Positions 1 through 8,108 of a stretch of DNA of 64,000 nucleotides are shown here, piece after piece. A program made the translations under genes and the position numbers. Position 1 is the stretch's first letter; each line of letters starts with the position of its first letter. A model generated the notes under the pieces. It saw only the letters and a list, made by a program, of their open reading frames with translations, was not told where the DNA came from and did not search any database. The stretch is from Photobacterium halotolerans DSM 18316 (GTDB taxonomy: Bacteria > Pseudomonadota > Gammaproteobacteria > Enterobacterales > Vibrionaceae): contig NZ_AULG01000014.1 of NCBI RefSeq assembly GCF_000425165.1, forward strand, positions 62,001-126,000. The letters are read 5' to 3'.

Positions 1-1120
1 CGGCAATACCAATCTTGCCGTGTTCGCCCAATGCGGTCATACCGTGCTTTTCCAGGCCGCTGAGCAGCACGCGAATATCGCTTTCATCCAGTTCGACATC
101 TTTTAAGCGAGTGGGTACTTGCATGGCTTTGAAGAAAGCTTCGGTTTTGGCAATGGCGGCATAGATACGCTCGTCGGCGTTGCCTTCAGTGATACCGAAA
201 ATACGTTCTGCATACTGAAGAAGCTTGCCTTCTTTCTCTTGGCGGCGTTCTTTCATGACGGCCGGAAGCACGATACTCAGCGTGCGGGCATGATCAATGC
301 CGTAGTTGCCGGTCAGCTCGTGACCAATCATGTGCGTGGCCCAGTCTTGCGGGACACCGACACCAATGAGTCCGTTCAGTGCCTGTGTGGCTGACCACAT
401 AATATTGGCACGAACCGCCAGATCTTTAGGATTAGTCAGCGCTTTCGGGCCTTCTTCAATCAGGGTTAACAGCAAACCTTCAGCAAACCGATCCTGCACT
501 TTGGCATTCACCGGAAAAGTCAGATATTGCTCCATCACATGGACGTATGCGTCAACCACACCGTTACTGATCTGGCGAGGAGACAGACTCAGAGTGGTTG
601 CCGGATCCAAGACGGCGAAAGCAGGCTGGATTTTAGATGACATGAAGCCAATCTTATCGTTACCGCGAGAGACCACAGAAGCTTTATTACTTTCAGAACC
701 CGTTGCCGGCAGTGTCAGAATGCAGCCAATAGGCAGCGCATTATCCACTTTGAGCCCTTTGGCCCACATATCCCACGGGTCCTGGCCTTCATAGCAGGCT
801 GCTGCCGCGACAAACTTGGTGCCGTCCACCACTGAGCCGCCACCCACTGCCAGCAGGTAGTCAACGCCTTCTGCTTTGATTGTGTCGACCGCTTTCATCA
901 GCGTGTCGTATTGCGGGTTAGGTTCGATGCCAGAGAATTCAGTCCATTGGTGCTCACTCAGCGCCTTAGCAACCTGATCGTAGACACCGTTGGCTTTGAT
1001 AGAGCCACCGCCGTACAGTACCAGTACCTTGCTGGTTTTAGGAATTTCGCTGGTGATGGCAGCAATCTGGCCTTCACCAAAATGGATGCGGGTAGGGTTG
1101 TGATAGCTGAATGGGTTCAT
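1..1120 (-). CDS. yqhD: Iron-dependent NADPH alcohol/aldehyde dehydrogenase (YqhD-like), 3' end outside window
   Basis: The reverse strand encodes 373 codons of a group III iron-containing alcohol dehydrogenase, and the final dozen or so residues lie beyond base 1. The N-terminus (MNPFSYHNPTRIHFGEG) matches the start of E. coli YqhD closely. The GGGS nucleotide-binding stretch and the metal-ligand segments DAYVH and HMIGHELTGNYGIDH are all present. The family reduces short-chain and lipid-peroxidation aldehydes with NADPH in the cytosol. Two ATGs sit in tandem (1121-1123 and 1118-1120); the second is chosen because GGAGAG then lies seven bases upstream and it matches the family start. It is divergent from an AraC-family gene, the same arrangement as yqhD/yqhC, so aldehyde-responsive control is likely. 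Confidence 0.9.
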   Translation of the reverse strand, partial: MNPFSYHNPTRIHFGEGQIAAITSEIPKTSKVLVLYGGGSIKANGVYDQVAKALSEHQWTEFSGIEPNPQYDTLMKAVDTIKAEGVDYLLAVGGGSVVDGTKFVAAAACYEGQDPWDMWAKGLKVDNALPIGCILTLPATGSESNKASVVSRGNDKIGFMSSKIQPAFAVLDPATTLSLSPRQISNGVVDAYVHVMEQYLTFPVNAKVQDRFAEGLLLTLIEEGPKALTNPKDLAVRANIMWSATQALNGLIGVGVPQDWATHMIGHELTGNYGIDHARTLSIVLPAVMKERRQEKEGKLLQYAERIFGITEGNADERIYAAIAKTEAFFKAMQVPTRLKDVELDESDIRVLLSGLEKHGMTALGEHGKIGIA

Positions 1121-1290
1121 CATTGCTCTCCAGGTTTGCCTGTAAGATGTAGTGTGCTGCAAAGTGTAGGTGACAACATGCCTTGCGGTAATACACGATT
1201 CTGCTTAATTCTTGCCTGATTCTGCTTTACACTTTTATTTGAACGGTTATTCATCAACACTAAGCCATCTGGAACAACTGAGTTTCGACT

Positions 1291-2172
1291 ATGAATACTA
1301 CCCTGGAACTGGCCATTTCCTTATGCTGTCAACTGGGTTTGGCGAGCGGTCAAGGTAAGGTAAATACGGCACTAAAAGGTGTCAGCCTGTTTAAAATTAC
1401 CCAGTATCATCATGTTACCCCGCAGATGTACCAACAAGGCGTGGTCGTTATTTTTCAGGGCAATAAAATTGGCCATCTGAATGACTATCGATTTGAGTAC
1501 GACACAGAACATTGCCTGATTGTGTCAGCACCATACCCCATTGCCTGTGAAACCTTTGCGTCGGAGCAGGCGCCGCTGATCGGTATTGATATCGGGTTCG
1601 ACCACAGCGTGATTCGCCAGCTGGTCGATGATATGGAAGCGGATCTGGGGGCCGATTATTTCGCCTCTCAGCAGCAGCACAAAGGCGTGGCCGCCTCGCC
1701 TGTCACACCTGAGATTAATGATTGTATGCAGCGATTATTATCGGTTCTGCATACCCCTATTGATGCAAAATTACTGGGGCCGCAGATACTCAGAGAGTTT
1801 TTTTACCGCCTGCTGCAAAGTGATCAGCGATCCCTGCTTGCCCAGTATGTGAAGCAAGACAGCGCGTTGGCCCGCGTATCAGGTGTGATAGAGCATGTGC
1901 AGCTGCACTATGCGGATAAGCTGGCGGTGGATGATCTGGCTGACATGGCAGGCATGAGCATTTCTGCCTTTCACCGTGCATTTAAGCAAGTTGTCACCGA
2001 CCCGCCGTTGCAATACATAAAAAAAATCCGGCTCAATAACGCCAAGCAGCTCATGGTGCAGGATGGCGTGTCAGCCAGCGTGGCAGCAAGCAAAGTAGGG
2101 TATGAAAGTGCCGCGCAGTTCAGCCGGGAGTTTAAACGCTATTTTGGGTTGCCGCCCAGTAAGGCGGGGTAA
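1291..2172 (+). CDS. yqhC: AraC-family regulator, YqhC-like
   Basis: A 293-residue cytosolic transcription factor with an N-terminal AraC_N-type ligand domain (about residues 15-160) and a C-terminal double helix-turn-helix (about 190-290, with the typical segments LADMAGMSISAFHRAFK and VGYESAAQFSREFKRYFG). In E. coli the equivalent YqhC is divergent from yqhD and activates it in response to electrophilic aldehydes. The same divergent geometry here, with a 170-bp spacer, supports the assignment. The gene ends 11 bp before the convergent murQ stop. Family membership is clear; orthology to YqhC rests mainly on context. Confidence 0.8.
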   Translation: MNTTLELAISLCCQLGLASGQGKVNTALKGVSLFKITQYHHVTPQMYQQGVVVIFQGNKIGHLNDYRFEYDTEHCLIVSAPYPIACETFASEQAPLIGIDIGFDHSVIRQLVDDMEADLGADYFASQQQHKGVAASPVTPEINDCMQRLLSVLHTPIDAKLLGPQILREFFYRLLQSDQRSLLAQYVKQDSALARVSGVIEHVQLHYADKLAVDDLADMAGMSISAFHRAFKQVVTDPPLQYIKKIRLNNAKQLMVQDGVSASVAASKVGYESAAQFSREFKRYFGLPPSKAG

Positions 2173-2183
2173 GTAGCGTGCGT

Positions 2184-3092
2184 TTACTGACCTGCCTGTT
2201 GGACAGCTTGCCGGGTAAATCCCTGCGAGTTGTTCAGCAGCGCACGCGCATCTTCAGCCGTTGAACTGGTCAGAATCATCACAATGGCTGTTTTGCAGTG
2301 GCCGCCACAGGCTGCCAGCGCAGATTCGGCCTGTTCGCGTGTTGCGCCGGTCGCAGCGGTGACAATGTTTTTCTGGCGCTCGACCAGCTTGGCATTGGTT
2401 GCTTCAACGTCCACCATCAGGTTCCCGTACACTTTGCCGGTTCGTATCATGGCGCCTGTTGTCAGCATATTGAGGATCATTTTCTGCGCAGTACCGGCTT
2501 TCATGCGGGAAGAGCCGGTCACCACTTCGGGTCCGACGATGGGCGTCATGGCAATATCGGCCAATTGAGTCATGGCACTGTCCGGATTGCAGCTGATGCT
2601 TCCGACGGTCGCACCGATTGATTTGGCGTATGTCATGGCACCGATAACATAAGGCGTACGACCACTGGCAGCAATGCCGACTAACACATCTTTGTCTGAA
2701 AAATTCAGGGCTTTCAGATCTGCTGCACCCAGTTCGCTGTTGTCTTCTGCATTTTCTACGGCGCGGAAAATCGCTTCGCGGCCACCGGCAATCAAACCGA
2801 TAACCTGAGACGGGTCGCTGCCATAAGTGGGCGGGCATTCACTGGCATCCAGAATGCCTAAGCGGCCTGATGTCCCTGCGCCTGAATAAATTAAGCGGCC
2901 ACCTTGCTGGAAAGCAGTGGCAATAGCATCGACAGTCTGAGCCACTTGCGGCAATGTCTGCTCAACAGCCAGCGCCACTTGCTTATCTTCGTCATTGATG
3001 ACCTTCAGCATGTCGACGGTCGACAGGGTGTCTATCACCTGGCTGGCAGGGTTGCGGCTTTCAGTGATCAGCGTGTTTAAATCAATTTTCAT
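2184..3092 (-). CDS. murQ: N-acetylmuramic acid 6-phosphate etherase
   Basis: A 302-residue cytosolic enzyme that cleaves the D-lactyl ether of MurNAc-6-phosphate to GlcNAc-6-phosphate during cell-wall recycling. The SIS domain is visible: the phosphate-binding [10 protein letters not shown] loop at residues 70-79 and the catalytic glutamate (E85) in [10 protein letters not shown]. The C-terminal UBA-like segment is also present. Length is normal for MurQ (about 298 in E. coli). The usual partners murP and anmK are not adjacent, so it appears to stand alone here, convergent with the AraC gene. Confidence 0.96.
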   Translation of the reverse strand: MKIDLNTLITESRNPASQVIDTLSTVDMLKVINDEDKQVALAVEQTLPQVAQTVDAIATAFQQGGRLIYSGAGTSGRLGILDASECPPTYGSDPSQVIGLIAGGREAIFRAVENAEDNSELGAADLKALNFSDKDVLVGIAASGRTPYVIGAMTYAKSIGATVGSISCNPDSAMTQLADIAMTPIVGPEVVTGSSRMKAGTAQKMILNMLTTGAMIRTGKVYGNLMVDVEATNAKLVERQKNIVTAATGATREQAESALAACGGHCKTAIVMILTSSTAEDARALLNNSQGFTRQAVQQAGQ

Positions 3093-3330
3093 CAGGGATG
3101 ACCTTAGGGTTCGTTATCTGATGAGAATTGTAGGGAATAACATATGGCGTAGCAAACGGCGCCATCTTAGCGGCTTCTTCTTACCTGCCTTGATTCAAAA
3201 ACGCGATAAACAGGCAAATCATCGAATTCAGACGATGTCGGCGCTTATCAGCGACCTGAGTGTCTGAATCAGCGTGCTACACTCATACCGACACTGACTT
3301 CGTGGAATTGGGTTCGTCGCGGAGGCAAGT

Positions 3331-3699
3331 ATGGTCAGTTTATTGTGGAAATGGTGTGCGACTCTTTTTCTCCTTGCTTTGTTCTGGGCAGGTTCTGTCC
3401 TGCCTGTTCAGGCCGACATCGTTGATGCCCGCTGCGATATCTACCCCAAAGGTGCAGATAAACCCTCAGGCCGTTACTTGTGCGTGCTGTCTCAGCATCA
3501 TGGCTATATCACCATAGACAGAGCAGATGGCGTCTATTACGATTTTCATCCGGCACGGGGAGAGCCGGGTCAATACCGCGATGACCGCAATCAGCCTGTT
3601 TACAGAAGAAGCGGATTAGGCGCAAAAGGCATGATTTTTGAGATGAGCGACAAGTCGATTTATGTCCATTGGGATACCTCCGTGTTAGCTGAGCCTTAA
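3331..3699 (+). CDS. Small exported protein of unknown function
   Basis: 122 residues, not recognised. Residues 1-29 form a standard Sec signal peptide (positive start, hydrophobic core LFLLALFWAG, probable cleavage after VQA). The mature part is about 93 residues with two cysteines (DARCDIYPKG and YLCVLSQ), which could form a disulfide in the periplasm, followed by mainly hydrophilic beta-like sequence. An in-frame GAGGCAAGT precedes the ATG. It stands alone between murQ (divergent) and the DsbA-like gene. Confidence 0.65.
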   Translation: MVSLLWKWCATLFLLALFWAGSVLPVQADIVDARCDIYPKGADKPSGRYLCVLSQHHGYITIDRADGVYYDFHPARGEPGQYRDDRNQPVYRRSGLGAKGMIFEMSDKSIYVHWDTSVLAEP

Positions 3700-3787
3700 T
3701 TTTAAGATCTCATTTTTAGGGATTATGGGTTGATTTTTTACGCCACGCTAACCACTATCAGCCCACCTGAACTAAGAGACGAAATGC

Positions 3788-4444
3788 ATGTCAACGCATA
3801 CCCACTTAACCATTGATATCGTATCTGATGTCGTCTGTCCCTGGTGCTACATTGGTTACAAACGACTGGAGCAGGCTATGGCGGCCTATAAAGATCAGGT
3901 ACAGTTTACTGTGCGCTGGCATCCTTTCGAACTGAATCCGGCGATGCAGGAAGACGGCCAGCTGCTGAGTGAGCATCTGGCCGAGAAATATCAGATCACA
4001 GCCGAGCAAAGTGAACAGAACCGAGCCAGGATCATCGCTTTAGGTGAAGAGTCCGGTATTCGGTTCCATTTCACCCCACTCTCCCGTATCTACAATACCT
4101 TCAAAGCCCATCAGCTGCTGCATTGGGCCGCGAGTTACGGCCGTCAGACAGAGCTGAAGCTGGCGCTTTTTGACGCTTATTTCACCGAGCAGGATGATCC
4201 GGGTGCTTTGCCTGTGCTGCTGGATGCCGCTGAGACTGCCGGCCTGGATCGCAAAGAAGCCGAGCTGGTGCTGAAACAGGGCAATTTTGCTGAAGCCGTG
4301 AGAGCTGAAGAGCAAACCTGGACCGGGCAGGGGATCACCGCCGTTCCTGCTTTTGTCTTTAATGAAAAGTACCTGCTTTCCGGTGCGCAGGATACAGACA
4401 CCTTGAAGCAGGTTATCGATACGCTGTTAGCTGAGACGGCTTAA
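3788..4444 (+). CDS. DsbA-family oxidoreductase, FrnE-like
   Basis: A 218-residue protein without a signal peptide, so it is expected in the cytosol. It has a thioredoxin fold with CPWC at residues 17-20 near the N-terminus, a helical insertion, and a cis-proline loop (AVPAFVF) near the end. These features mark the FrnE/2-hydroxychromene-2-carboxylate isomerase-like branch of DsbA. Members act in thiol-disulfide exchange and oxidative-stress resistance; no substrate can be read from the sequence. A strong hairpin lies 26 bp after the stop. Confidence 0.88.
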   Translation: MSTHTHLTIDIVSDVVCPWCYIGYKRLEQAMAAYKDQVQFTVRWHPFELNPAMQEDGQLLSEHLAEKYQITAEQSEQNRARIIALGEESGIRFHFTPLSRIYNTFKAHQLLHWAASYGRQTELKLALFDAYFTEQDDPGALPVLLDAAETAGLDRKEAELVLKQGNFAEAVRAEEQTWTGQGITAVPAFVFNEKYLLSGAQDTDTLKQVIDTLLAETA

Positions 4445-4469
4445 TAAACAGTACTCCAGCAATGTTAAC

Positions 4470-4514
4470 GACCCGCATGAGCCATGATCAATTGATCAAT
4501 GACGCATGCGGGTC
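4470..4514 (+). terminator. Hairpin after the DsbA-like gene
   Basis: A perfect 10-bp inverted repeat, GACCCGCATG (4470-4479) and CATGCGGGTC (4505-4514), with a 25-nt loop that itself contains GATCAATTGATC. There is no T-tract on either side, so it may be a 3' stabiliser rather than a classical intrinsic terminator. Confidence 0.45.
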
Positions 4515-4574
4515 TGAACGCTGCTGGGGCCGAGGGTGAGTTTTGATCACTGTGCAATCTGACAAGGAGAACAG

Positions 4575-4670
4575 ATGAAAGGGCTCTGGCTAAAACTGAT
4601 TCTGACTGTCGTGATATTCGCTGCCTTGTTTGGCTATGTTTTTTACACGGTTCAAAGTGGGGTGCAGTAG
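4575..4670 (+). CDS. 31-residue single-span membrane peptide
   Basis: A short ORF with a very good ribosome site (AAGGAG, 6 bp before ATG). The peptide MKGLWLKLILTVVIFAALFG and following residues is almost entirely one hydrophobic helix with a positive N-terminus, as expected of a small inner-membrane protein. No family was recognised. It lies between the DsbA-like gene and the metallophosphoesterase on the same strand, 72 bp before the latter's start. The coding call rests on the ribosome site and the membrane-like composition only. Confidence 0.5.
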   Translation: MKGLWLKLILTVVIFAALFGYVFYTVQSGVQ

Positions 4671-4742
4671 GACATTGTTGACAGGGAAAAGATAATTGGA
4701 GAAGGTCAACGGTAAGCACAGAATCATCACAAGGAGTGTGAG

Positions 4743-5489
4743 TTGGAAAAATATGCCGTGTTATCGGACATTCACAGTAATGTCTTTGCGCTGGAGGCTG
4801 TAGTTGAGGATGCGCTCAGCAAGGGGGTGACCCGGCTGGTGAATCTGGGTGACATTTTATACGGCCCGATAGCCCCTCGTGCTACCTTTGATTATTTGCA
4901 GCAGCAAGAGATGCTGACCATTTCAGGTAATCAGGATCGGCAAATTTACCAGTCGAGTGCAGCAGAAGTGGCTGCCAATCCCACGCTGCAGTTTATCCTC
5001 AATGATTTAGGACAGGCCCCGCTGGACTGGATGCAGCAACTGCCTTTTGATGCCCGGATATCCGATGAGATTTACGCCTGCCATGGCACGCCGGACGATG
5101 ATCTGGTGTATCTGCTGGAAGAGGTCAGCTCGGGCCATCCGCTGGTCAAAGCAGATGCTGAGATAGCCGCGCATCTTAAAAACATCCGTTCACCCATTAT
5201 TCTCTGTGGTCATACCCATATTCCCCGTTGTGTCCGGCTGTCGACGGGACAGACAGTGATTAACCCAGGCAGTGTGGGCCTTCAGGCTTATGCTGATGAA
5301 CTGCCGTTGGCTCATGCGATGCAAAATCACACTCCGCAAGCGTCGTATGCGGTGCTGACTTTACAGGACAAGGGGGATTGGGATGTCGCCTTTCACCGCG
5401 TTGATTACGATGTGCAGGCGGCTGTGCAGGCAGCCACAGCCAACGGTCGCGCAGACTGGGCGCAGTACCTGATGACAGGCCGATGTTAA
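4743..5489 (+). CDS. Metallophosphoesterase (YfcE-type phosphodiesterase)
   Basis: A 248-residue calcineurin-like phosphoesterase with all five signature blocks: SDIHSN near residue 9, NLGDILYG, SGNQDR in place of the usual GNHD, CHGTP, and CGHTHIPR. A di-metal centre hydrolysing a phosphoester is therefore expected; the substrate is unknown. The start appears to be TTG at 4743 preceded by AAGGAG. A GTG at 4738 is out of frame, and the family N-terminus (EKYAVLSDIHSN) begins exactly here. Confidence 0.87.
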   Translation: MEKYAVLSDIHSNVFALEAVVEDALSKGVTRLVNLGDILYGPIAPRATFDYLQQQEMLTISGNQDRQIYQSSAAEVAANPTLQFILNDLGQAPLDWMQQLPFDARISDEIYACHGTPDDDLVYLLEEVSSGHPLVKADAEIAAHLKNIRSPIILCGHTHIPRCVRLSTGQTVINPGSVGLQAYADELPLAHAMQNHTPQASYAVLTLQDKGDWDVAFHRVDYDVQAAVQAATANGRADWAQYLMTGRC

Positions 5490-5589
5490 CTCAGTAATAG
5501 TCAGCTCAAAACGCCGCGTCTTCATCTACACTTGGTCGATACAGTATGCCGTTTTTCTTTGTGTTCCTGTCCAGTTTCCCGGAGGTTCT

Positions 5590-6072
5590 ATGGCATCGTT
5601 TCAGCAGGCGAAAATCTCCCCTCACTTGTGGTTTGATCAAGAAGCGGTTGAAGCCGCCGACTTTTATACGCAAGTTTTTGACAACTCAAAAATTGTCAAT
5701 GTCACCAAGATTGAAGACACCCCTTCAGGCAGTGTTGATGTGGTGAACTTTGAATTGTTCGGACAGCCATTCACCGCGATCAGTGCCGGGCCATTTTTCA
5801 CTTTTAATGAATCGATCTCTTTTGTTATTCATTGTGAGGATCAGGCCGAAATCGATCGTTACTGGACGGCTTTATCTCAGGATGGCGGTGAGGAAGGGCA
5901 GTGCGGCTGGCTGAAAGATAAATTTGGTTTGTCATGGCAGATTGTGCCGAAATCTATGGATACGATGATGCGAAGTGATGATCCCGTTAAGCTGGCGCGG
6001 TTAACACAATGCTTTCTGACCATGACCAGGCTGGAGATTGCCGCCCTGGAGCGGGCGTTCAGAGGCGAATAA
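5590..6072 (+). CDS. VOC/PhnB-like protein (3-demethylubiquinone 3-methyltransferase-like fold)
   Basis: A 160-residue protein with the PhnB/YjdN-like glyoxalase-fold signature: PHLWFDQEAVEAADFYTQVF at the N-terminus, FTAISAGP in the middle, and a DKFGLSWQIVP segment. Although often annotated as a ubiquinone methyltransferase, it has no SAM-binding motif. It is best described as a vicinal-oxygen-chelate fold protein of unknown substrate. CCCGGAGG directly precedes the ATG. The gene converges on the DMT transporter. Confidence 0.8.
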   Translation: MASFQQAKISPHLWFDQEAVEAADFYTQVFDNSKIVNVTKIEDTPSGSVDVVNFELFGQPFTAISAGPFFTFNESISFVIHCEDQAEIDRYWTALSQDGGEEGQCGWLKDKFGLSWQIVPKSMDTMMRSDDPVKLARLTQCFLTMTRLEIAALERAFRGE

Positions 6073-6083
6073 GAAGGCCAAAT

Positions 6084-6126
6084 AAAAAAAAAGCGACAGG
6101 GCGGGCAGGCGCTCCCACTCTGTCGC
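6084..6126 (-). terminator. Intrinsic terminator of the DMT transporter gene
   Basis: GCGACAG (6093-6099) pairs with CTGTCGC (6120-6126). Read on the minus strand, the stem is followed by a run of nine T (plus-strand A at 6084-6092). It lies just past the stop of the minus-strand EamA gene and could also act for the converging VOC gene. Confidence 0.8.
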
Positions 6127-6144
6127 ACAACGGATAGTTAATTG

Positions 6145-7059
6145 TCAGGCTTTGGTTTCGTCTGCAGTATCTGTAGCGACTGCTGCTTCCAGGGGTTTGA
6201 GCCCCGCGGCTTTTTTGGCACGCTTTTCTTTTTGTGCCAGCCAGATCAGGGGCGCGATGATCATCATGGTGCCAAGAATCATTGGCAAGTCAGGTACTTC
6301 GTCAAACCACAGCATGCCGATGATCACAGCGCCAATCAGCCCGCTGTATTCGGCGCTCGCTATCTTGTTTGATTCCGCCGAGCGGTAAGCCAGTACGCAG
6401 GCGCCGGCATAAATCATAATGAAAGTGCTTGAACCGGCCGCTGTCAGCAGCGGCGACCAGTCCCAGGGCTGTCCTTCCCAAAGCGCCAGGCCCAGTGCTG
6501 CCGGCATACCTGCCAGGTTGGTCAGCATCAGGGTTTGTGCCACAGTCTGGTGTTTTGGCAGCTTACGTACCAGCAGGTTGTTCCAGGCCAGCGTAAACGC
6601 GACAATCAGAGCCGCAATGGCAGCCCAGTTGATTTCAGTCGGGCGGATAATCACCAGCACACCAATGAAACCAATCACCGCCACGCCGACAGAATATTTG
6701 GTCAGCTTTTCCTGAAACAGCATCATGGCCATAGGCAGCATGATCAGCGGGGCGGCATAGAAGATGGCATTCGCTGTTGCCAGTGGCAGGCTGGTAATGG
6801 AGATGATCATAAAGACCATGCCCAGCAACCAAATGTGTCCGCGCAGCGCATGCCACTTAAACCCGGCAAAAAAATCGGCTTTTTTGGTGCCGATACAGAA
6901 GGGGGCAAGAATAGCGACGGCGGTTAACTGGCGGAAAAAAACAAACTGAAAAATAGCCGTTTCATCACCCAATGATTTAATCATGGCATCGGAGCACACA
7001 GCAATTAAGTTGCCAACAATCAGCAATATCATGGCTAAACCGACAGACATTTGAGGCAT
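6145..7059 (-). CDS. DMT-superfamily (EamA) transporter
   Basis: A 304-residue inner-membrane protein with about ten hydrophobic spans arranged as two EamA halves. Each half ends in the characteristic helix (ATANAIFYAAPLIMLPMAMM in the first, EYSGLIGAVIIGMLWFDEVP in the second), and the cytosolic tail is rich in K and A. Members export amino acids or metabolites, but the substrate cannot be told. The gene is divergent from the LysR-type gene at 7188, which is the obvious candidate regulator. AAGGAGCAGCCC precedes the ATG. Confidence 0.88.
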   Translation of the reverse strand: MPQMSVGLAMILLIVGNLIAVCSDAMIKSLGDETAIFQFVFFRQLTAVAILAPFCIGTKKADFFAGFKWHALRGHIWLLGMVFMIISITSLPLATANAIFYAAPLIMLPMAMMLFQEKLTKYSVGVAVIGFIGVLVIIRPTEINWAAIAALIVAFTLAWNNLLVRKLPKHQTVAQTLMLTNLAGMPAALGLALWEGQPWDWSPLLTAAGSSTFIMIYAGACVLAYRSAESNKIASAEYSGLIGAVIIGMLWFDEVPDLPMILGTMMIIAPLIWLAQKEKRAKKAAGLKPLEAAVATDTADETKA

Positions 7060-7187
7060 GGGCTGCTCCTTCTTTTTTTGGGGTTAATGAAATGTCAACG
7101 AGACAACAAACTGTGATCCAAAGCATAAACCAGCGGTAGTGATGAAGTATAATGATATAAATTTTTTTGGTATGAGTTTTTTAGATA

Positions 7188-8108
7188 GTGAAGCTGCCAC
7201 CACTTCGCGCTGTTCATTACTTTGAGGCTGTCGCCCGTCTGAACAGTTTTTCCCGTGCGGCGGAATTTTTGAGTGTGACGCAAAGTGCGGTCAGCCATCA
7301 GGTTCGTCTTTTAGAAGATTATTTGGGCGAAGAACTGTTCCAGCGCCAGGGTCGTCAGTTGTCTCTGACGCCCGTCGGTGAAAAGTATTACGAGCAGATC
7401 AGCCATGCTCTGGCTGATATCTCCGAAGCCAGCCAGCAGATCCGGGAAGGCGAAGGCGGCAAGATTCGCCTGGCACTTTACAGCTCATTGGCGGTGAAAT
7501 GGCTGATCCCACGGCTGGAAAACCTGCGTCAGCTGCACCCTGAAATAGAGCTCACGTTAAATATGGTGAGTAACGACCCGAATTTCAGTGACGAACTGGC
7601 CGATTGTTTTATTACTGTCTCGCCACCCAAGCGCAATAATTTCATTTCAGAGCTGCTGTATCATGAGCAGCTGTATCCGGTATGCAGCCATAAACTCTGG
7701 CAGCAAATGCGGGATAAACCGCTGCCGGACGCCCTGTGGGAACATCCGCTGCTCACTACGCGATCTATTTTTAAAGATGCCAAACACGGCGAAGACTGGC
7801 ACCGCTGGTGTAAGCTGGGCGGTTTTGAGCTGCCTGAACAGGCAAGATTTCAGTTGTTCAGCCATATGTTGCTGGCGGCAGAAGCCGCCCGCTATGATCA
7901 GGGCATCACTTTTCTCAATGACTACCTGATGAATGATATCGACAGGCAACAGCATTTCGTGCGGATCCCTATGCATGAGTTGCCGACCGGTGACAGTTTT
8001 TACTTTGTGTATAAAAAATCCCGCGCCAAGCAAACCGCCATTATCACCCTGGGGCGCTGGCTCAAACAACAGTGTGATGAACTGGACCGAAGAGGCAGTC
8101 AGAGCTGA
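7188..8108 (+). CDS. LysR-family regulator, GcvA-like
   Basis: 306 residues. The N-terminal winged HTH (residues 4-63, with FSRAAEFLSVTQSAVSHQVRLLE) and a substrate-binding domain are clear. The opening MKLPPLRAVHYFEAVARLNSF resembles the GcvA/AmpR subgroup. The start is GTG at 7188 with no good Shine-Dalgarno; no in-frame ATG is available before an upstream stop. It is divergent from the EamA exporter and probably controls it. Its stop overlaps the stop of the convergent photolyase gene by 10 bp. Confidence 0.88.
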   Translation: MKLPPLRAVHYFEAVARLNSFSRAAEFLSVTQSAVSHQVRLLEDYLGEELFQRQGRQLSLTPVGEKYYEQISHALADISEASQQIREGEGGKIRLALYSSLAVKWLIPRLENLRQLHPEIELTLNMVSNDPNFSDELADCFITVSPPKRNNFISELLYHEQLYPVCSHKLWQQMRDKPLPDALWEHPLLTTRSIFKDAKHGEDWHRWCKLGGFELPEQARFQLFSHMLLAAEAARYDQGITFLNDYLMNDIDRQQHFVRIPMHELPTGDSFYFVYKKSRAKQTAIITLGRWLKQQCDELDRRGSQS

